From the NCBI GenBank assembly GCA_036402215.1, contig DASWTI010000671.1:1-7109 (forward strand): a stretch of DNA of 7,109 bases, given 5' to 3'. The notes beneath the pieces are model-generated. The model saw nothing but the letters and a program-made list of their open reading frames with translations. It was not told the origin of the DNA and searched no databases. This document shows, one piece after another, positions 3,659-7,109 of the stretch (position 1 is the stretch's first letter; every line of letters begins with the position of its first letter). The DNA comes from DASXTS01 sp036402215. Its GTDB lineage: Bacteria; Actinomycetota; Actinomycetes; Mycobacteriales; Pseudonocardiaceae. The position numbers and the translations under genes were made by a program.

Positions 3659-5494
3659 ATGACCACCACGCCGCACCGGCCCGTCCCGGTCCCCGGTCCG
3701 CCGCCGAGCGCGCCCCGCCCGAAGCCCGCCCCGCCGGCGGGTGCCCCGGTGCGCCTCACCGGGGCCCAGTCGCTCGTCCGCTCCCTGGAGGCCGCCGGCT
3801 GCGAGGTCGTCTTCGGCATCCCGGGCGGCGCGATCCTGCCGGCGTACGACCCGCTCCTGGACTCCGACAAGGTGCGCCACGTGCTGGTCCGGCACGAGCA
3901 GGGGGCGGGGCACGCGGCCACCGGCTACGCGCAGGCCACCGGGCGGGTCGGCGTGTGCATGGCGACGTCGGGGCCGGGCGCCACCAACCTGGTCACCCCG
4001 CTCGCCGACGCCTACATGGACTCGGTCCCGGTGGTGGCCATCACCGGCCAGGTGCCGAGCGGCGCCATCGGCACGGACGCCTTCCAGGAGGCGGACATCA
4101 GCGGCATCACGCTGCCGATCACCAAGCACAACTTCCTGGTCACCGACCCCGGTGACATCCCGCGGGCCATCGCCGAGGCGTTCCACCTGGCGTCCACCGG
4201 CCGCCCCGGCCCGGTGCTCGTCGACGTGCCGAAGGACGTGCTGCAGGCCCAGACCACGTTCTCCTGGCCGCCGGAGCTGCGCCTGCCCGGCTACCGCCCC
4301 ACCACCAAGCCGCACGGCAAGCAGATCCGCGAGGCCGCCAAGCTCATCGCCACCTCGGTCCGTCCGGTGCTGTACGTCGGTGGCGGCGTGATCCGGGCCG
4401 GCGCGTGCCCGGAGCTGCGCGAGCTGGCCGAGCTCACCGGCATCCCGGTGGTCACCACGCTGATGGCGCGCGGCGCGTTCCCCGACTCGCACCGGCAGCA
4501 CCTCGGCATGCCGGGCATGCACGGCACCGTCGCCGCGGTGGCCGCCATGCAGCGGTCGGACCTGCTGATCACCCTGGGCGCGCGCTTCGACGACCGGGTC
4601 ACCGGCCAGCTGTCGAGCTTCGCGCCGGACGCGCGCGTGGTGCACGCGGACATCGACCCGGCCGAGATCTCCAAGAACCGCAAGGCCGACGTGCCCATCG
4701 TCGGCGACTGCAAGGAGGTCATCACCGAGCTGCTCGCCGCGATCCGCGGGGACCACGCCGAGGGCGAGCGGCCGGACCTCACCGCCTGGTGGGCGCAACT
4801 CGACGGGTACCGCGCCACCTTCCCGCTCGGCTACGACTGGCCGGCCGACGGCACGCTGTCGCCGCAGTACGTCATCGAGCGCATCGGCGAGCTGGTCGGC
4901 CCGGACGCCATCTACACCGCGGGCGTCGGCCAGCACCAGATGTGGGCCGCGCAGTTCATCCGCTACGAGCACCCCGGCACCTGGATCAACTCCGGTGGCC
5001 TCGGCACCATGGGCTTCGCGGTGCCGGCCGCGATGGGCGCCAAGTACGGCCGCCCGGAGACCCAGGTGTGGGCCATCGACGGCGACGGCTGCTTCCAGAT
5101 GACCAACCAGGAGCTCGCCACCTGCGCCATCGAGAACATCCCGATCAAGGTGGCCGTGATCAACAACGGCAACCTCGGCATGGTCCGCCAGTGGCAGAAC
5201 CTGTTCTACGCCGAGCGGTACTCCAGCACCGACCTCGGCACCCACAAGCACCGCATCCCGGACTTCGTGCTGCTCGCCGAGGCCCTCGGCTGCGTCGGCC
5301 TGCGCTGCGAGGCCAAGGAGGACGTGGACCGGGTGATCGCCGAGGCGCAGGCCATCACCGACCGGCCGGTGGTGATCGACTTCGTGGTCGGCGCCGACGC
5401 CCAGGTGTGGCCGATGGTCGCCGCCGGCACCGGCAACGACCAGATCATGGCCGCACGCGACATCCGCCCGCTGTTCGACGACGACCAGAGCTGA
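3659..5494 (+). CDS. ilvB: Acetohydroxyacid synthase (acetolactate synthase), large catalytic subunit
   Basis: This 611-residue ThDP-, FAD- and Mg2+-dependent enzyme condenses two pyruvates to 2-acetolactate, or pyruvate with 2-oxobutyrate to 2-aceto-2-hydroxybutyrate, the committed step to valine/leucine and isoleucine. Residues 1-30 are a Pro/Ala-rich, probably disordered extension. The pyrimidine-binding domain follows (about 31-200) with the catalytic Glu80 in RHEQGAGHAATGYA, then the FAD/central domain (about 215-365, with GARFDDRVTG at 307-316), then the pyrophosphate domain (about 400-580) carrying GDG at 475-477 and INN at 501-503, the classical ThDP/Mg motif. Trp512 in VRQWQ corresponds to the Trp of the sulfonylurea-herbicide site, so the enzyme is predicted to be herbicide-sensitive. 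Length and motifs match IlvB of Mycobacterium and Corynebacterium. The GDG-to-NN spacing and all expected catalytic residues are intact. It is first in the operon and expressed through the attenuator at 3582-3620; its regulatory partner ilvN starts 8 bases downstream. Confidence 0.98.
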   Translation: MTTTPHRPVPVPGPPPSAPRPKPAPPAGAPVRLTGAQSLVRSLEAAGCEVVFGIPGGAILPAYDPLLDSDKVRHVLVRHEQGAGHAATGYAQATGRVGVCMATSGPGATNLVTPLADAYMDSVPVVAITGQVPSGAIGTDAFQEADISGITLPITKHNFLVTDPGDIPRAIAEAFHLASTGRPGPVLVDVPKDVLQAQTTFSWPPELRLPGYRPTTKPHGKQIREAAKLIATSVRPVLYVGGGVIRAGACPELRELAELTGIPVVTTLMARGAFPDSHRQHLGMPGMHGTVAAVAAMQRSDLLITLGARFDDRVTGQLSSFAPDARVVHADIDPAEISKNRKADVPIVGDCKEVITELLAAIRGDHAEGERPDLTAWWAQLDGYRATFPLGYDWPADGTLSPQYVIERIGELVGPDAIYTAGVGQHQMWAAQFIRYEHPGTWINSGGLGTMGFAVPAAMGAKYGRPETQVWAIDGDGCFQMTNQELATCAIENIPIKVAVINNGNLGMVRQWQNLFYAERYSSTDLGTHKHRIPDFVLLAEALGCVGLRCEAKEDVDRVIAEAQAITDRPVVIDFVVGADAQVWPMVAAGTGNDQIMAARDIRPLFDDDQS

Positions 5495-5497
5495 GGA
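5493..5497 (+). promoter_or_regulatory. Ribosome binding site of ilvN overlapping the ilvB stop
   Basis: GAGGA at 5493-5497 lies 5 bases before the ilvN ATG (5503) and includes the last two bases of the ilvB TGA (5492-5494). A ribosome terminating on ilvB therefore sits on this site, which suggests translational coupling and balanced subunit synthesis. Confidence 0.75.
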
Positions 5498-5502
5498 TCC
5501 GC

Positions 5503-6006
5503 ATGACCAAGCACACGCTCTCCGTGCTGGTGGAGAACAAGCCCGGTGTCCTGGCGCGCGTCGCCGGCCTGTTCTCCCGGCGCGGCTTCAACATCGACTC
5601 GCTCGCGGTCGGCCCGACCGAGCAGCCCGAGGTGTCCCGCATGACGATCGTGGTGGCCGTCGAGGAGTTGCCGCTCGAACAGGTCACCAAGCAGCTCAAC
5701 AAGCTCGTCAACGTCATCAAGATCGTCGAGCTGGAGGCCACCGCCGCGGTGCGCCGTGAGCTGCTCCTGGTGAAGGTCCGCGCCGACGCCACGGTCCGCT
5801 CCCAGGTGCTGGAGACCGTGCAGCTCTTCCGCGCCAAGGTGGTGGACGTCTCGCCCGAGGCGCTCACCATCGAGGCCACCGGCGCGGGCGACAAGATCGA
5901 CGCCCTGCTGCGGATGCTGGAGCCCTACGGCATCCGGGAGATGGTGCAGTCCGGCATGGTCGCCATCGGCCGCGGCCCGCGCTCCATCACCGCCACCCGC
6001 TCCTGA
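5503..6006 (+). CDS. ilvN: Acetohydroxyacid synthase, small regulatory subunit
   Basis: This 167-residue protein binds IlvB, raises its activity and confers feedback inhibition by valine. An N-terminal ACT domain (about 4-78) begins with HTLSVLVENKPGVLARVAGL and continues RRGFNIDSLAVG; Gly15 and Asn30 correspond to the residues that contact valine in E. coli IlvH/IlvN, so valine sensitivity is predicted. The C-terminal small-subunit domain (about 84-160) includes RRELLLVKV and the end GMVAIGRGPRS, typical of the family. The length is normal (about 160-175). The ATG was chosen because it follows GAGGA at 5 bases and because it gives the canonical N-terminus; the open frame continuing upstream is a shadow inside ilvB. 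The gene is 8 bases from ilvB and 29 bases from ilvC, in one operon. Confidence 0.97.
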   Translation: MTKHTLSVLVENKPGVLARVAGLFSRRGFNIDSLAVGPTEQPEVSRMTIVVAVEELPLEQVTKQLNKLVNVIKIVELEATAAVRRELLLVKVRADATVRSQVLETVQLFRAKVVDVSPEALTIEATGAGDKIDALLRMLEPYGIREMVQSGMVAIGRGPRSITATRS

Positions 6007-6026
6007 CCGCCCGCCAGAACCCCGTG

Positions 6027-6032
6027 AGAGGA
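6027..6032 (+). promoter_or_regulatory. Ribosome binding site of ilvC
   Basis: AGAGGA precedes the ATG at 6036 by 3 to 4 bases. The in-frame GTG at 6024 overlaps this site and has no ribosome binding site of its own, so the ATG is preferred. Confidence 0.7.
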
Positions 6033-6035
6033 ACC

Positions 6036-7049
6036 ATGACCGCCGAGATCTTCTACGACGACGACGCCGACCTGTCGCTCGTGCAGGACCGCACCGTCGC
6101 CGTCATCGGCTACGGCAGCCAGGGCCACGCGCACGCGCTGAGCCTGCGCGACTCCGGCGTCGACGTCCGCATCGGCCTGCCCGAGGGCTCCAAGTCCCGG
6201 GCCAAGGCCGCCGAGGAGGGCCTGCCGGTGGGCACGCCGGCCGAGGTGTCCGCGGACGCCGACCTGATCATGGTGCTCGCCCCGGACACCGCGCAGCGGC
6301 ACATCTACGCCGAGGCCATCGCGCCGAACCTGGAGTCCGGGGACGCGCTGTTCTTCGGGCACGGCTTCAACATCCGGTACGGGCTGATCACCCCGCCGTC
6401 CGACGTGGACGTCGCGATGGTCGCGCCCAAGGGCCCCGGCCACCTGGTGCGCCGCCAGTTCGTCGACGGCAAGGGCGTGCCCTGCCTGATCGCCGTGCAC
6501 CAGGACCCGAGCGGCACCGCCCAGGACCTCGCCCTGTCCTACGCCAAGGCCATCGGCGGCGCCCGGGCCGGCGTGATCCGCACCACGTTCACCGAGGAGA
6601 CCGAGACCGACCTGTTCGGCGAGCAGGCCGTGCTGTGCGGCGGCGCCACCGCGCTCGTGCAGGCCGGCTTCGAGGTGCTCACCGAGGCCGGCTACACCCC
6701 CGAGGTCGCCTACTTCGAGTGCCTGCACGAGCTCAAGCTCATCGTCGACCTGATGTACGAGGGCGGCATCGCGCGCATGCGGTACTCCATCTCGGACACC
6801 GCCGAGTACGGCGACGTCACCCGCGGCCCGCGCGTCATCACCCCCGCCGTCAAGGAGGAGATGCGGCGCATCCTGGCCGAGATCCAGGACGGCACGTTCG
6901 CCCGCGAGTGGGTCGCCGAGGACGACGCCGGCCGCCCACACTTCGCCAAGCTCGTCGCCGAGGGCGAACGCCACCCCATCGAGGAGGTCGGCGGCCGGCT
7001 CCGCTCGCTGATGTCCTGGGTGGACCGTCCCATCACCGAAACCGCCTGA
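6036..7049 (+). CDS. ilvC: Ketol-acid reductoisomerase (NADP+), class I
   Basis: This 337-residue enzyme converts 2-acetolactate (or 2-aceto-2-hydroxybutyrate) to the 2,3-dihydroxy acid by Mg2+-dependent alkyl migration and NADPH reduction, feeding IlvD. The N-terminal Rossmann domain has GYGSQGHAHALSLRDSG (25-41) and the cofactor loop GLPEGSKS (47-54), whose Ser52 and Ser54 suit the 2'-phosphate of NADPH; the Arg often found after GL is Pro49 here. His109 in FFGHGFNIRYG and the stretch VAPKGPGHLVRRQF are catalytic-site hallmarks. The knotted helical domain carries the metal ligands Asp192 and Glu196 in TETDLFGEQ, and Glu228 and Glu232 in FECLHE, plus the substrate Ser within RYSISDTAEYG (249-259). 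A length near 338 is that of short class I enzymes. It is last in the ilvBNC operon, starts 29 bases after ilvN, and is followed by a likely terminator at the window edge. Confidence 0.98.
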   Translation: MTAEIFYDDDADLSLVQDRTVAVIGYGSQGHAHALSLRDSGVDVRIGLPEGSKSRAKAAEEGLPVGTPAEVSADADLIMVLAPDTAQRHIYAEAIAPNLESGDALFFGHGFNIRYGLITPPSDVDVAMVAPKGPGHLVRRQFVDGKGVPCLIAVHQDPSGTAQDLALSYAKAIGGARAGVIRTTFTEETETDLFGEQAVLCGGATALVQAGFEVLTEAGYTPEVAYFECLHELKLIVDLMYEGGIARMRYSISDTAEYGDVTRGPRVITPAVKEEMRRILAEIQDGTFAREWVAEDDAGRPHFAKLVAEGERHPIEEVGGRLRSLMSWVDRPITETA

Positions 7050-7078
7050 CGGGCAGTCGGTCCCCTGCCGGGCGATGT

Positions 7079-7109
7079 GATCTTCCGCTTGACCTGCTGG
7101 CGGAAGATC
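7079..7109 (+). terminator. Perfect 10-bp inverted repeat after ilvC, probable operon terminator (edge of window)
   Basis: GATCTTCCGC (7079-7088) is the exact reverse complement of GCGGAAGATC (7100-7109), with an 11-base loop. It starts 29 bases after the ilvC stop and is less GC-rich than the surroundings. The right arm ends exactly at the last base given, so whether the stem is longer or is followed by a T run cannot be seen. A smaller GGCAG/CTGCC stem lies at 7052-7069. Confidence 0.6.

Noticed and set aside
1834..3921. Very long minus-strand open frame across ilvD and the control region
   Set aside because: It overlaps ilvD in another frame; its Arg/Gly/Ala-rich low-complexity translation is the usual antisense or frame shadow of GC-rich coding DNA, and it crosses the promoter region.
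3494..5251. Long minus-strand frame opposite ilvB
   Set aside because: It is an antisense shadow with repetitive His/Arg/Gly/Val content and no recognisable domain; ilvB on the plus strand has all catalytic motifs.
6024..6035. GTG at 6024 as the start of ilvC
   Set aside because: It overlaps the ribosome binding site AGAGGA of the ATG at 6036 and has none of its own. The ATG gives the family-typical N-terminus MTAEIFYDDDADLS.

Overview
The window is about 7.1 kb of very GC-rich DNA with strong third-position G/C bias, GTG starts and purine-rich ribosome binding sites. This points to an actinomycete. The gene content and protein style suggest Pseudonocardiales (Saccharothrix/Actinosynnema/Amycolatopsis-like), but that placement is an impression and was not tested by any search.

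Layout: (i) 1-465, the C-terminal part of a D-2-hydroxyacid dehydrogenase, cut by the left edge. (ii) 546-1217, a DoxX-family membrane protein with a long charged N-terminal tail, probably read from a leaderless transcript. (iii) 1218-1415, a short convergent gap with inverted repeats that could act as a two-way terminator. (iv) 1416-3260 on the minus strand, ilvD (dihydroxy-acid dehydratase). (v) 3261-3658, a divergent control region. (vi) 3659-7049, a tight ilvB-ilvN-ilvC operon (acetohydroxyacid synthase large and small subunits, ketol-acid reductoisomerase). (vii) 7079-7109, a perfect 10-bp inverted repeat ending exactly at the window edge, probably the operon terminator.

IlvBN, IlvC and IlvD carry out three consecutive steps of isoleucine and valine synthesis: condensation of pyruvate with pyruvate or 2-oxobutyrate, isomeroreduction, then dehydration to the 2-oxoacids. 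Only the final transaminase step is missing from the window.

The most informative non-coding element is a complete transcription attenuator ahead of ilvB. It has a good promoter (TTGACG-18 nt-TACCGT), whose expected start point falls on the GTG of a 15-residue leader peptide, MQPTSILVLRRRADA, holding four consecutive branched-chain codons (Ile-Leu-Val-Leu). Behind it lie an 11-bp hairpin, a strong GC-rich terminator hairpin followed by TTTTTT, and a mutually exclusive antiterminator pairing. The mechanism class is known for ilvB operons of actinobacteria. What deserves attention here is the detail: leaderless leader peptide, rare control codons, and a repeat shared between the control codons and the terminator arm. 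I see no sign of a mobile element, CRISPR array, RNA gene or wholly new system; the rest is ordinary core metabolism.
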